A stretch of 64,000 nucleotides of DNA from Microbacterium sp. Root166 (GTDB lineage Bacteria; Actinomycetota; Actinomycetes; Actinomycetales; Microbacteriaceae). The DNA lies in the NCBI RefSeq assembly GCF_001427145.1, contig NZ_LMGL01000001.1, positions 1,317,241-1,381,240 of the forward strand. Direction: 5' to 3'. Shown here piece by piece: positions 24,247 through 34,350 of the stretch. The position numbers and the translations under genes are program-made. Numbering within the stretch: the first letter of the stretch is position 1; every line of letters starts with the position of its first letter. The notes under the pieces are model-generated. The model did no database searches. It saw only the letters and a program-made list of their open reading frames with translations, and was not told the origin of the DNA.

Positions 24247-25602
24247 GTGTCCAAGAACGCACAGGACGGTCGTATCGTCGCCGAAGGACTCTCGGCGGCT
24301 GAGCCGCTTCCGGGCAACGAGACCGCGCTCGACAGTCGCGCCGAATCCGGAAGCGGAACCGCAGGGCCGACCACCCCGATGAGCCGGTCGTACATCTTCT
24401 GGCTCATGCTCGCCAGCTTCGGTGCGTCGATCGCGATGATGGTTCCGCTGTCCTACGGCATCGCGGTGCGGATCACCGAACTCGCACCCGGCCACGAGGA
24501 AGTCCTCGGCTACATCACGGGCACCGCGCAAGGCGTCTACCTGCTGATCAGCCCGCTCGTCGGAATCTGGAGCGACCGGACCCGATCGCGCTTCGGTCGC
24601 CGTAGCCCGTTCATCTACCTCGGCACGGCCATCGGTCTCGTTGGACTGGTCGTGATCGGACTCGCCCCCGACCTGCTGATCGTCGGAGCCGGATGGATCC
24701 TCGGAATGGCCGGCTGGTCGATCGCCGGCGCCGCGCTGCAGACGCTCCAGGCGGACAAGCTCCCCGAGAAGCAGCGCGGAAAGGTGTCCGCCCTCACCGG
24801 CCTGATGACGCAGATCGCCCCCGTGTTCGGCATCGGCGTGGCCTACGCGGTGTCGTCCAGCACGATGCTCATCTTCCTCGTGCCGGGCATCATCGGCGCG
24901 GTCATGCTGGCGCTGTTCCCCCTCGTGATGCCGGAGGGCAGCTCGAAGGCGCTTCCCCAGAGCAGCGGCGTCACCGTGAAGTCCGTCGTCACCAGCTACG
25001 GATTCAACGTGCGCAAGTACCCCGACTTCGCGTGGAACTGGCTCGGCCGCTTCGTCTTCTTCGTCGGCCTCTACTTCAACACCACGTTCGGCACCTTCTT
25101 CTACGCCCAGCGGCTCGACCTGCCGGTGCGCGAGGTCGCGGGCATCGTCGCGACCGTCGGCATGATCGGCGTCCTCGCCGCCGCGAGCGGTGCGCTCGTG
25201 GGCGGCTTCCTCTCCGACAAGCTGCAGCGTCGACGGCTGTTCGTCATGCTGGCCGCGCTCATCTTCGTCGCCGGCGCGATCGTCGAGGCGACAGCCTGGT
25301 CGCTGCCGCAGATCATCGTCGGAGCCGTCCTCATGCAGCTGGCGATCGCCGTTTTCGCGACCGTCGATCAGGCCATCGTCTACACGATCATCCCGGAGCG
25401 GGACCAGGCGGGCCGCTACATGGCGGTGATCCAGTTCGCGCAGAAGATCCCCAGTGCGGTCGCGCCGCTGCTGGCCGGCATCGTCATCACGATCGGCGCC
25501 GTCGGCGACGAGAAGAACTACACGCTGCTGTACATGCTGGGCGCCGTCTTCGCCCTGGTGGGCGGGCTCATCATCCTGCTCAAGGTCAAGTCCGTCCGCT
25601 GA
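24247..25602 (+). CDS. MFS sugar transporter (GPH-like)
   Basis: The 451-residue membrane protein has about 12 hydrophobic segments after a 45-residue hydrophilic N-terminus. The loop GIWSDRTRSRFGRRSPFIYLG is the signature of GPH/SUC-type glycoside and sucrose symporters (D-R-T-R-x-R-x-G-R-R). The start is GTG 24247 with AAGGAG five bases ahead. It is first in the operon with alpha-L-rhamnosidase and beta-glucosidase, so import of a rhamnose-containing glycoside is likely. Confidence 0.8.
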   Translation: MSKNAQDGRIVAEGLSAAEPLPGNETALDSRAESGSGTAGPTTPMSRSYIFWLMLASFGASIAMMVPLSYGIAVRITELAPGHEEVLGYITGTAQGVYLLISPLVGIWSDRTRSRFGRRSPFIYLGTAIGLVGLVVIGLAPDLLIVGAGWILGMAGWSIAGAALQTLQADKLPEKQRGKVSALTGLMTQIAPVFGIGVAYAVSSSTMLIFLVPGIIGAVMLALFPLVMPEGSSKALPQSSGVTVKSVVTSYGFNVRKYPDFAWNWLGRFVFFVGLYFNTTFGTFFYAQRLDLPVREVAGIVATVGMIGVLAAASGALVGGFLSDKLQRRRLFVMLAALIFVAGAIVEATAWSLPQIIVGAVLMQLAIAVFATVDQAIVYTIIPERDQAGRYMAVIQFAQKIPSAVAPLLAGIVITIGAVGDEKNYTLLYMLGAVFALVGGLIILLKVKSVR

Positions 25603-25629
25603 GCAGCCCGATTCGAGGTTCTGAGCATC

Positions 25630-28287
25630 ATGCTTCCCCACCCGCCCTATGCCCTGAGCGTCGACAGCGGTGGTGACGAGTTCGCTGTCACCTCGGCCAG
25701 CCCGCGTCTGTCCTGGAAGAGTCGCGTCGATGCCCGCGCGTGGGTCGTCGAAGCGGTGATCGACGACCGCGATCCCGTGGCGGCGCAGGTCACCGGCCAC
25801 CGATTCATCGCCTGGCCGTTCGGTGCGCTGGCGAGTGCGAGCCGCGTGCAGTGGCGGGTACGGCAGGCGGGAACGGATGCCGCGTGGTCAGCGCCCGCGT
25901 ACTTCGAGGTCGGGTTGCTCGACCACGACTGGACCGCTGAGTGGATCTCGCCCGTCGAGTCAGCTGACCCCGGCTACGGACAGCGCTCCGCGTACGTGCT
26001 GACCGGCCGCTTCGACCTGCCGGACGACATCGTGTCGGCACGGCTGTACGCCACGGCCCTCGGTGTGTACACCGCGACAGTCAACGGCGGCCGCGTGGGC
26101 CGTGATGAGCTCGCCCCCGGATCGACTTCGTACGACCGCACGCTGTACGCGCAGGCCCATGACGTCACGTGGCAGGTCGCGCCCGGCGAGAACCGCATCG
26201 AGATCGAGCTGTCGGACGGCTGGTTCCGGGGTCAGGTCGGCGCCTTCCGGCTGCCCGCCGGCTGGGGGACCACGACGGGTGCACGCGTGGAGCTGCACAC
26301 GCGTCTCGGCGATGGATCGGTACGGGTCTTCGCGAGTGACGGGACGTGGACCAGCGCCCCGTCGACCATGACCCGCGCCGATCTCATGGACGGCCAGACC
26401 GTCGACTACACCGTGACGGCGGCCGATCCGGTCCCCGCGCGTGTCGGCGCCGTGGTCGATGCGCCGGCGATCGACTGGTCTCCGGCGCCGCCGGTACGCG
26501 TGATGGAGACGCGGTCGCCCGTGGCCGTCCACGAGATCCGCGACGGCGTGTGGGTGCTCGACTTCGGGCAGAACGCGTCGGGCTGGATCCGTCTCGCCGA
26601 CCTGGGGGCGCCCGGGACGCGCACGGCGATCGAGTACGGCGAATACCGGGATGCCAGCGGCGACCTGTCGACGGAGCACCTCGACTCGCAGCGCCCCGGC
26701 GAAGCGCGGCTCCCGTTCCTCCAGCGGGACGAGGTGATCGCCGGCGCCGACGGCGACGTCTTCGAACCCCGGCACACGGTCCACGGGTTCCAGTACGCAC
26801 GCGTCACCCGCACGGGGACGCCGCTGGACCCGGCATCCGTCACCATGCAGATCGTGCACACCGACTTCGCGTCCACGGGATCCTTCGCCGGCAGCGACGA
26901 TGACCTGAACCGTCTTCACCGGATCGCCGACTGGAGCTTCCGTGGCAACGCGGTCGACGTGCCCACCGACTGCCCGACGCGCGAGCGCCTCGCCTGGACG
27001 GGGGACTACCAGGTCTTCGCGCCGACGGCGACACGGCTGTACGACGTGCTCGGCTTCACCCGCAAGTGGCTGCAGTCGGTGCGCGACGACCAGCTCGACG
27101 ACGGCCGCATCACGAACTTCGCTCCCGATGGACGACGCATCAAGCATCACCTCGACGATCAGTTCGCCATGATGACCGGATCATCGGGCTGGGGCGACGC
27201 CATCGTCGCGGTGCCGTGGGAGATGTATCTCGCGTACGGCGACCGCGCCGTGCTCGAGGAGAACTACGGCGCCATGGTGCGCTGGGTGGAGTGGGCGCTC
27301 GAGCAGGCGCGCAGCTCCCGCCACCACGCCCGAGTGCAGGCCTCCGCAGAGCCGGCTCCGTTCGAGCAGTACCTGTGGGACGGCACCTTCCACTGGGGCG
27401 AGTGGACCGAGCCCAAGCAGCGCGACGCCGACGGCAACCCGATCGACCCGATCCAGCACAACCCGATGGCCTGGTTCATGGCCGACAAGGGCGAGACCGG
27501 CACCGCCTACCTGCATCGCTCGACGGCGACGCTCGCGCGGATCGCGATGATCCTGGGAAGACCGGATGCCGCGCAGTACGCTGCCACGTCGCAACGGGTG
27601 GCGGACGCCTGGCGCAAGGCCTACCTACGGGAAGACGGGACGACCGTCACCGACACCCAGGCGGCGTACGTCCGGGCCCTGTCTTTCGGCCTCATCCCCG
27701 ACAGCCTGCACGGGGCCGCGGTCGAGCGCCTCGTCGGCCTGATCCGCGCGGCGGGCACGCACTTGGGCACCGGATTCCTCGCCACCGGCGACCTGCTGCC
27801 GGTGCTTGCCGATGCCGGCCGCGCGGACGTCGCCTATGAGCTGCTCGCTCAGCGCACGGCACCGTCGTGGCTGTACATGCTCGACCGCGGAGCCACGACT
27901 GTATGGGAGGGGTGGGAAGGCATCGACGAGCGCGGCGTCGCCCACGACTCGCTCAACCATTACAGCAAGGGCGCGGTGATCCGGTTCCTCCACACCCACA
28001 CGCTCGGGCTGCGGCAGGACGACGACTCCATCGCATGGGAGAAGGTGGTCGTCGCACCGGTTCCGGCACCCGGGATGACGTGGGCGCGCGGGTCGCACGA
28101 CGGACCCCAGGGCGAGATCGCCGTCGAGTGGGTCATCGAGGACGGCCGCATCCGCATCGCCGCCGACATCCCTGCAGGCACCACCGCGGTGGTCGTCTTC
28201 CCCGACGGCACGACCCACGAGACCGGTCCCGGCAGGTTCGAGCACTCCGCCGCGCTGCCGGCATCCGATCCCGTCGCCTCACGGTGA
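25630..28287 (+). CDS. Alpha-L-rhamnosidase, glycoside hydrolase family 78
   Basis: The 885-residue protein has the GH78 order. An N-terminal fibronectin-like domain is followed by the Bac_rhamnosid_N beta-sandwich (SARLYATALGVYTATVNG, ELAPGSTSYDRTLYAQAHDV). Next is the (alpha/alpha)6 catalytic domain with VDVPTDCPTRERLAWTGDYQ starting near residue 443, then GATTVWEGWEGIDERG and a C-terminal beta domain. The Asp/Glu cluster around D447 matches the family's catalytic acid region. No signal peptide is visible, so it acts in the cytoplasm on imported rhamnosides. It lies 28 bases after the transporter. Confidence 0.9.
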   Translation: MLPHPPYALSVDSGGDEFAVTSASPRLSWKSRVDARAWVVEAVIDDRDPVAAQVTGHRFIAWPFGALASASRVQWRVRQAGTDAAWSAPAYFEVGLLDHDWTAEWISPVESADPGYGQRSAYVLTGRFDLPDDIVSARLYATALGVYTATVNGGRVGRDELAPGSTSYDRTLYAQAHDVTWQVAPGENRIEIELSDGWFRGQVGAFRLPAGWGTTTGARVELHTRLGDGSVRVFASDGTWTSAPSTMTRADLMDGQTVDYTVTAADPVPARVGAVVDAPAIDWSPAPPVRVMETRSPVAVHEIRDGVWVLDFGQNASGWIRLADLGAPGTRTAIEYGEYRDASGDLSTEHLDSQRPGEARLPFLQRDEVIAGADGDVFEPRHTVHGFQYARVTRTGTPLDPASVTMQIVHTDFASTGSFAGSDDDLNRLHRIADWSFRGNAVDVPTDCPTRERLAWTGDYQVFAPTATRLYDVLGFTRKWLQSVRDDQLDDGRITNFAPDGRRIKHHLDDQFAMMTGSSGWGDAIVAVPWEMYLAYGDRAVLEENYGAMVRWVEWALEQARSSRHHARVQASAEPAPFEQYLWDGTFHWGEWTEPKQRDADGNPIDPIQHNPMAWFMADKGETGTAYLHRSTATLARIAMILGRPDAAQYAATSQRVADAWRKAYLREDGTTVTDTQAAYVRALSFGLIPDSLHGAAVERLVGLIRAAGTHLGTGFLATGDLLPVLADAGRADVAYELLAQRTAPSWLYMLDRGATTVWEGWEGIDERGVAHDSLNHYSKGAVIRFLHTHTLGLRQDDDSIAWEKVVVAPVPAPGMTWARGSHDGPQGEIAVEWVIEDGRIRIAADIPAGTTAVVVFPDGTTHETGPGRFEHSAALPASDPVASR

Positions 28288-28333
28288 CACCCAGACACCC
28301 AGCCCGCACATCGATGTGAAAGAGAGCATGACA

Positions 28334-29575
28334 ATGACCGAGACCCGCTTCCCCGACGGATTCCTCTGGGGCGCCGCCACCGCCGGACACCAGATCGAAG
28401 GGAACAACGTCAACAGCGACTGGTGGGCTCGCGAGCAGATGATGCCCGGCATGGAGCTCTCCGGCGACGCCGTCGACAGCTACCACCGCTACCGCGAAGA
28501 CATCCAGCTGCTCGCCGACGCCGGCCTGACCTCGTACCGGTTCAGCTTCGAATGGTCGCGCATCGAGCCCGTCCGCGGCCACTTCTCCAAGGCGGAGTTG
28601 GCGCACTACCGCCGCATGATCGACTTCTGCCTCGAGCGGGGCGTCACGCCCGTGGTGACCCTGCAGCACTTCACGGCTCCGCAGTGGTTCGCCGCGCTCG
28701 GCGGGTGGGACTCGCCCGAGGCGGAGTCGCTGTTCTGCGCGTATGTCGAGCAGGCGTGCACGATCCTCGACGGTGTCGAGTGGGTCGCGACGATGAACGA
28801 GCCCAACATGCAGGCCGCGATCATGACCGCGATGCGGCGCCTGGCCGCATCCGGCGGTGACTGGACCAGCCCGACGGTCGAAGCCGAGGGCGACGACGAG
28901 AAGAAGCAGACCCACAGCGAGTTCCTCACTTACGCGGATCCCGAGATCGGTCGCCTCTTCACCCGGGTCCACCATGCGGCGCGTGAGATCGTGCGCGCCC
29001 GCACCGGAGCGAAGGTCGGATGGACCATCGCGGCCGGGGCGCTCACGGCTGCGCCGGGCGGTGAGGAGAAGCTTCTCCAGATCCGGTACGGCAAGGAGGA
29101 CGTGTACTGGGAAGGCAGCCGCGGCGACGACTTCGTCGGCGTCCAGGCCTACTCGTCCCAGCAGGTCGACGCCAACGGGCTCGTCCCGCACCCGCCGCAC
29201 CCGGACAACACCCTCGTCGGCACCTCCTTCCGCCCCGACGCGTTGGCGATGGCGGTTCGCCACGCCTGGGAGGTCAGCGAGCACACGCCGATCCTCATCA
29301 CCGAGAACGGCATCGCGACCGGCGACGACGCGCAGCGGGTCCGCTACACGGACGCGGCGCTGCGAGGACTGCTCTACACGATCGCCGAGGGCATCGACGT
29401 GCGCGGCTACCTGCACTGGTCGCTGCTCGACAACTTCGAGTGGGGCCACTGGGAGCCGACGTTCGGTCTCATCGCGGTCGACCGCGACACCTTCGTGCGC
29501 ACGCCGAAGCGCAGCCTCGCGTGGCTCGGCGCGGTCGCGCAGCGGAACTGCCTCGCGGCGGAGGTGACCGCGTGA
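28334..29575 (+). CDS. Beta-glucosidase, glycoside hydrolase family 1
   Basis: The 413-residue GH1 enzyme opens with FPDGFLWGAATAGHQIEGNN. The acid/base is E156 in TMNEPN and the nucleophile is E324 in ILITENGIA. GYLHWSLLDNFEWGHW near the end carries the family's substrate-binding Trp and Glu. The start is ATG 28334, placed six or more bases after AAAGAGAG; in-frame GTG 28316 and ATG 28328 are less well spaced. Paired with the GH78 enzyme it would remove glucose after rhamnose, as needed for rutinosides or similar. The SDR start overlaps its stop. Confidence 0.9.
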   Translation: MTETRFPDGFLWGAATAGHQIEGNNVNSDWWAREQMMPGMELSGDAVDSYHRYREDIQLLADAGLTSYRFSFEWSRIEPVRGHFSKAELAHYRRMIDFCLERGVTPVVTLQHFTAPQWFAALGGWDSPEAESLFCAYVEQACTILDGVEWVATMNEPNMQAAIMTAMRRLAASGGDWTSPTVEAEGDDEKKQTHSEFLTYADPEIGRLFTRVHHAAREIVRARTGAKVGWTIAAGALTAAPGGEEKLLQIRYGKEDVYWEGSRGDDFVGVQAYSSQQVDANGLVPHPPHPDNTLVGTSFRPDALAMAVRHAWEVSEHTPILITENGIATGDDAQRVRYTDAALRGLLYTIAEGIDVRGYLHWSLLDNFEWGHWEPTFGLIAVDRDTFVRTPKRSLAWLGAVAQRNCLAAEVTA

Positions 29576-30399
29576 GCCATCCCTTCGCCGACGTCTCCGC
29601 GCGCCCGCTCACCGATCTGCTGTCGCTCAGTGGCCGTCGCGCGGTCGTCACGGGCGGCGCGCAGGGGCTGGGTCGCGCCATCGCCGAGCGTCTCGCCGAG
29701 GCCGGTGCGGCCGTGGCGATCGCGGACCTCGACGTCCAGAAGGCATCGGATGCCGCGGCCGCCGTCGCGAGCGCGCACGGCACGCCGGCCATGGGCGTCC
29801 GCATGGATGTCTCAGATTCGGCATCCGTGCGCGAGGGGACCGACGCGGTCGTGGCGGAGCTCGGGGGAGTCGACATCTGGGTCAACAACGCCGGGGTCTT
29901 CCCCAGCGCCCCGGTGCTCGAGATGAGCGACGAGCAGTGGGATCACGTGTTCGCCGTCAACGCGCGCGGGGTGCGCAACGGTGCTCGTGAGGCGGCTCGG
30001 CGCATGGACGACGGGGGAGTGGTGATCAACGTGGTCTCGACCGCCGGCTTCCGCGGCACGGCCCCGGGCCTTTCGGCCTACGTCGCCTCGAAGCACGCCG
30101 TGCGCGGCATGACGAAGCAGATGGCGCTCGAGTTCGCGCCTCGCGGCATCCGCGTGCTCGGGGTGGCTCCGTCCTACGTTCCCACCGAGGGCAACATGGG
30201 GGCGGCCGCCGCGGCCATGGAGAAGATGGCGGCGTCCGGCATGGACATGTCGAGCGTCCCGGCCGCGATGTCGCAGAGCCTGATCGGGCGCGTCGGCAAA
30301 CCGGACGACATCGCCCGGGTCGTGCTGTTCTGCGCCAGCGATCTGTCGCTCATCATGACCGGGAGCACCCTGCTGGCCGACGCAGGAGAGACGATCTGA
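29572..30399 (+). CDS. Short-chain dehydrogenase/reductase (SDR)
   Basis: The 275-residue classical SDR has TGGAQGLGRAIAERL (nucleotide binding), the NNAG motif in WVNNAGVF, and the catalytic Ser in NVVSTAGF. YVASK (Tyr-x-x-x-Lys) and a C-terminal SLIMTGSTLLADAG complete the family pattern. It starts at GTG 29572 overlapping the GH1 stop (GTGA). It probably oxidises a free sugar such as L-rhamnose or glucose, or acts on the aglycone. The choice cannot be made from sequence. Confidence 0.8.
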   Translation: MSHPFADVSARPLTDLLSLSGRRAVVTGGAQGLGRAIAERLAEAGAAVAIADLDVQKASDAAAAVASAHGTPAMGVRMDVSDSASVREGTDAVVAELGGVDIWVNNAGVFPSAPVLEMSDEQWDHVFAVNARGVRNGAREAARRMDDGGVVINVVSTAGFRGTAPGLSAYVASKHAVRGMTKQMALEFAPRGIRVLGVAPSYVPTEGNMGAAAAAMEKMAASGMDMSSVPAAMSQSLIGRVGKPDDIARVVLFCASDLSLIMTGSTLLADAGETI

Positions 30400-30403
30400 G
30401 CCG

Positions 30404-31384
30404 ATGGTGACCTGGGGGATCGTCGGGACCGGCGACATCTCGGACAAGCTCGTGCCGGACCTCCTCGCGGTGGCGCCGGGATCGGTCGCGGGCGTCTGGG
30501 GGCGCACGCGCGCACGGGCGGAGCACTTCGCGGCCGTGCACGGCATCCCGTTCGCCACCGAGGACTTGTCCGAGCTGTTCGAGCGCGCCGACATCGACGC
30601 GGTCTACATCGCCACGCCCGCGCACACGCACGCCGACGTCGCGATAGAGGCGCTCGCCGCGGGCAAGCACGTCCTCGTCGAGAAGCCGATCGCCGAGAGC
30701 GCCGCGGACGCGGAGCGCATCTTCGCCGCCGCCCGCGCCGCCGGTCGCTTCGCGATGGAAGCGATGTGGATGCGTTTCAATCCGCTGCACGTCGAGCTGC
30801 TCGACCGCATCGGGTCCGGACTGCTGGGCGAAGTGAGCAGCGTCCGGGCGAGCTTCGGCACGCCGTTCCGGGCGCGCGGCAGGATCTTGACTCCCGCGCA
30901 GGCCGGCAGCGCGCTGCTGGATCGCGGCATCTACACCGTCACCATCGCCCGCTGGTTCCTCGGTGACCCGACGCGGGTCGTCGCAGCGGGGACCTTCGCG
31001 GAGGACACCGATGTCGCGGGTCATGCGACGGTCGAGTCCGAGCGAGGGTTCGCGCAGCTCGCCTGGTCGGGAACGGAGTTCCTCGATCTCTCCGCGACGA
31101 TCAGCGGCCAACAGGGCTGGATCACCCTCGATCCCATGTTCTGGGCGGGGACCCGTGCGCGCGTGCACGCGGGCTCGGTCGAGCGGATCTTCGGCTCTCC
31201 GGACGTCATCGAGCATCCCCGCGAGGGGAACGGGTATCGCCCGATGCTCGCCGCCGTGTCGGCCGCGATCGAGGACGGGCTCCTCGAGCACCCGTGGCAC
31301 ACGCACGCCGACACTCTCGCGGTGGCCCGCACGATGGACGATGTCCTGACGCAGATGCGCCGGGGCGCGGCATCCGGGAACTGA
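30404..31384 (+). CDS. Gfo/Idh/MocA-family oxidoreductase
   Basis: The 326-residue enzyme has the nucleotide loop WGIVGTGDISDK (residues 4-15), VEKPIAES with catalytic Lys 94, and MEAMWMRFNP and LLDRGIYTVTIARWFLGDP, typical of the dimeric dihydrodiol/glucose dehydrogenase-like subgroup. It starts at ATG 30404 four bases after the SDR stop. It is the last member of the rhamnosidase operon before a 165-base gap. Oxidation or reduction of a sugar is expected. Confidence 0.8.
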   Translation: MVTWGIVGTGDISDKLVPDLLAVAPGSVAGVWGRTRARAEHFAAVHGIPFATEDLSELFERADIDAVYIATPAHTHADVAIEALAAGKHVLVEKPIAESAADAERIFAAARAAGRFAMEAMWMRFNPLHVELLDRIGSGLLGEVSSVRASFGTPFRARGRILTPAQAGSALLDRGIYTVTIARWFLGDPTRVVAAGTFAEDTDVAGHATVESERGFAQLAWSGTEFLDLSATISGQQGWITLDPMFWAGTRARVHAGSVERIFGSPDVIEHPREGNGYRPMLAAVSAAIEDGLLEHPWHTHADTLAVARTMDDVLTQMRRGAASGN

Positions 31385-31549
31385 ACCGGACAGCGGAGAA
31401 GCACCTGCGTGCCGAATGCGTGCTGTGCGTGCCGTTGTGTTTCTATTCCAGAGCGTCATCACCGGCATAACGTTGCGTTCGTCTCACCCAGCCCGCCTCG
31501 GTTGAACACCGACGGCGTCGAGACGAACACCCGAAGGAGAGTGAACGCG

Positions 31550-33046
31550 ATGGCGCGTACCCCCAAGCAGACCGCGAGTGAAGCGGATGGAGTTTCCTAC
31601 CGGCGCGCGCGCACGTGGGAGATCGCCTTCTCCCAGCTGAACAACGGCTCGGCGATGATCTTCTACGTCCTCGTCGGACTCATGAGCTACCTGCAGAACG
31701 CCGGCTACGGCATCGCGGTGGCCGTGGCGGGCCTGATCCTGACGCTCACGCGCGTGTTCGACGGGATCATCGATCCCCTGCTCGCCCTGATCATCGACCG
31801 GGTCACCCTTCCGTTCGGCAAGCTGCGGTTCTTCATGCTCACCGGGTGGGCCATCCGCTCCCTCGCGATCCTCCTGCTATTCGTCTGGGCGCCCGACACA
31901 GGGCTCGGCGCGCTGTTCTTCATCGCGATCTACGTCGTCTACATCATCGGCTCGTCGATGAACGACATCGCCGGGCAGATGTCCGGACCCGTGCTCACCA
32001 ACGACCCCCGGCAGCGACCGACCGTGCAGGTGTGGGCCACGACCTACGCGTACCTTGTTCCCGCGATCTTCACGATCATCTCGACGGTGGTGTTCCTGCC
32101 GCGCCACGGCAACGAGTTCACCGTCGACATGCTCCGGGAGACCGCCATCACCTATGTGGCGTGCTCCCTCGTCTTCCAGCTGCTCGCGTGCCTCGGCGTC
32201 TGGCGGATCGACAAGCCGGAGAACTTCGCCCACCTGTCCGACCAGCCCATCAAGGCGGACGTCACCCTGCGCGACATGTGGCACCTCCTCACGCGCAACG
32301 GTCCGTTCCAGCGGTATCTGATCAGCGGCGCCTCCGACAAGCTCGCGCAGGTCGTGCGGTCTCAAGCCGTGATCGGCACCCTCATGTGGGGCATCCTGCT
32401 CGGCAACATGCAGATCGGGACGACGCTCAGCCTGATCGCGATCCTTCCCGGCATCCTGTTCGCCATTCTCGGCGCTCGCTACACCGGCAGGCGCGGGGCC
32501 AAGGCCGCGACGGTCGTGTCGACCTGGATCTGCCTCATCCTCGCGGGTCTCCTCACCGTCTTCTGCTTCGCGGTGGACATGCGATCGATCCTCGGCAGCA
32601 TGCCGCTGACCATCGCGTTCTTCCTCGTGTACCTGCTGCTGAACGGCGCATCCATGGTGGTGACCGTCGCGTCCGGTGCGATGCGGGCTGACATCATCGA
32701 CTACGAGCTCGACCGCTCCGGAAAGTACCTCCCCGCCACGGTCACCGCGACCTACAACATCGTCGACCAAATCATCTCGTCGCTCGGTGCCAGCCTGGCT
32801 CTGGGAGCCGTCGCGCTGATCGGCTTCACGCAGGTCATGCCGCAGCCCACGGACAGCCCGACCACGCCCATCCTGATGATGACCTTGCTCCTGTTCTTCG
32901 GCCTTCCGATCCTGGGCTGGGTGTGCACGCTGATCGCGATGCGCGGCTACGTGCTCGATCGCACCGGCATGATCGAGGTGCAGCAGCGCGTGGCCGAACG
33001 CAAGGCGGCGCTCCAGGCTCCCGAGCCGGCCGAATCGCTGACGTAA
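31550..33046 (+). CDS. GPH-family MFS glycoside:cation symporter
   Basis: The 498-residue protein has about 12 membrane segments. The first loop DGIIDPLLALIIDRVTLPFG and the conserved central R-P-T-V-Q-V-W resemble MelB/GusB-type symporters. ATG 31550 lies 10 bases after AAGGAGA. It has its own upstream gap and a terminator behind it, so it is probably a separate unit. It is the second GPH transporter of the locus and may serve the GH2 enzyme nearby. Confidence 0.8.
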   Translation: MARTPKQTASEADGVSYRRARTWEIAFSQLNNGSAMIFYVLVGLMSYLQNAGYGIAVAVAGLILTLTRVFDGIIDPLLALIIDRVTLPFGKLRFFMLTGWAIRSLAILLLFVWAPDTGLGALFFIAIYVVYIIGSSMNDIAGQMSGPVLTNDPRQRPTVQVWATTYAYLVPAIFTIISTVVFLPRHGNEFTVDMLRETAITYVACSLVFQLLACLGVWRIDKPENFAHLSDQPIKADVTLRDMWHLLTRNGPFQRYLISGASDKLAQVVRSQAVIGTLMWGILLGNMQIGTTLSLIAILPGILFAILGARYTGRRGAKAATVVSTWICLILAGLLTVFCFAVDMRSILGSMPLTIAFFLVYLLLNGASMVVTVASGAMRADIIDYELDRSGKYLPATVTATYNIVDQIISSLGASLALGAVALIGFTQVMPQPTDSPTTPILMMTLLLFFGLPILGWVCTLIAMRGYVLDRTGMIEVQQRVAERKAALQAPEPAESLT

Positions 33047-33064
33047 CGGGCTCCGTCGTCTGAG

Positions 33065-33104
33065 GACTCGACCCGCATCCCCGCGAAGGGATGCGGGTCG
33101 AGTC
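33065..33104. terminator. Bidirectional terminator hairpin
   Basis: A perfect 17-bp stem, GACTCGACCCGCATCCC (33065-33081) with its complement at 33088-33104, closes over CGCGAA. It separates the convergent transporter and AraC genes and overlaps the AraC stop codon by two bases. Confidence 0.75.
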
Positions 33105-34311
33105 ATCTGGTGTGGGCGTCCCGGTACGCCGTCGGGGTGACCCCGTACGCCGCCCGGAAGACCTTGACGAAGTAGTTCGCGTCGTCGTATCCGACGAACA
33201 GCGCGATGTCGCGCACGCTCTGCGAGGTGGTGGAGAGCAGCCGCGCGGCGCGTTCGGTGCGCTGGCGCGCGACGTAGTCGGCGACGGTCATGCCCGTGGC
33301 CTCCTTGAACCGCCGCGCGAGGGTCGAGGTCGAGACGCCCAGCCGTTCGGCGAGCTCCGGGGTCGAGACCCGGTGGCTGAGGTGCAGGTCGATCTCGTCG
33401 GTCACCTTCCTCACGAGCGGCGGATAGGTGCGCTGCCGATGTCGCCGGACGTGGCGGCAGAAGTCGGTGACCATCTCGGAGGTGAACCCGACCGTCCGCC
33501 GGGGATCCGTGGTGTGGCCGACGCGGTGCAGCCGTTGCGCGTACTCCTGAGAGATCGCGTCGATCGTGACCGCGGGCAGGCCACCGCGCTGCGCCGCGAC
33601 CCGGGCCATGATCCGGAGGATGGTCGTGCCGAGGAACGGCGTCGTCAAGTAGCTGATGGTCTGCGGCATCCCCGCCAGGCGCTGAAGAGCGGCCAGCGCA
33701 GCGTCCGCGGATCCGTCGGCCACGGCATCCATGAACTCCTGCTCGAGGCGATAGCGCTCTTCGATCACCGAGAACGAGGCCGATTGCGGCGTCTCTCCGT
33801 AGCCGGGTGCGATGGTCCCGCCCTCCGCCTTGATCTGATGCAGGCTGCCGAGGAGATCCTCGCTGCCCGAGGCCTTCAGCAGTGACGCAGCCGCGCGGTG
33901 GACGTACGCGGCATCAACGATCGGGTAGCGCGTGCGGTAGAGCTTGTACAGCCGCAGGTGCACCATCGGGATGCCGAGCCTGCTCATGACCTCCTCGCCG
34001 GCGCCCGGGTACATGGGTTCGTGCGTGTAGGGGCCGATGATCAGCAGCCGGTCATCCCAGCGCGCCATGGTCACCGCCATTCCCAGCGGCTCCCGGATCT
34101 CGTGCACGACCTGCGGAGCCATCTCCCGGACGAACTCGCGAAGCGCCGCGGCCGTGAAGGCAGGCTGGATGCGGGGCCCCAGGCAATGCTCGGCCTCGAA
34201 CGCGCTCAGAGCGCCGGGGACATCGGTCGTCAGGGTGATTGGGCAGCTCAGCACTTCGGTGAGCGCACCAACGATCGGATCGAGCGGACCGTCGGGTGTC
34301 GCCGGCGACAT
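33103..34311 (-). CDS. AraC-family transcriptional regulator
   Basis: The 402-residue protein has a C-terminal double-HTH AraC domain of about 100 residues (LAERLGVSTSTLARRFKEAT, RDIALFVGYDDANYFVKVFR, then ending in AYGVTPTAYRDAHTR). The N-terminal 300 residues form a PocR-like sensory part (LSCPITLTTDVPGALSAFEA) and a helical linker. ATG 34311 is eight bases after GGGAG; ATG 34317 is only two bases from it and is less likely. Divergent from the GH2 gene with CAGTTCT direct repeats between, it probably activates GH2 and perhaps the transporter. Confidence 0.82.
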   Translation of the reverse strand: MSPATPDGPLDPIVGALTEVLSCPITLTTDVPGALSAFEAEHCLGPRIQPAFTAAALREFVREMAPQVVHEIREPLGMAVTMARWDDRLLIIGPYTHEPMYPGAGEEVMSRLGIPMVHLRLYKLYRTRYPIVDAAYVHRAAASLLKASGSEDLLGSLHQIKAEGGTIAPGYGETPQSASFSVIEERYRLEQEFMDAVADGSADAALAALQRLAGMPQTISYLTTPFLGTTILRIMARVAAQRGGLPAVTIDAISQEYAQRLHRVGHTTDPRRTVGFTSEMVTDFCRHVRRHRQRTYPPLVRKVTDEIDLHLSHRVSTPELAERLGVSTSTLARRFKEATGMTVADYVARQRTERAARLLSTTSQSVRDIALFVGYDDANYFVKVFRAAYGVTPTAYRDAHTR

Positions 34312-34350
34312 CGCCATAGCTCCCTTCACTGCACCCAGCCGCTGTTGAAT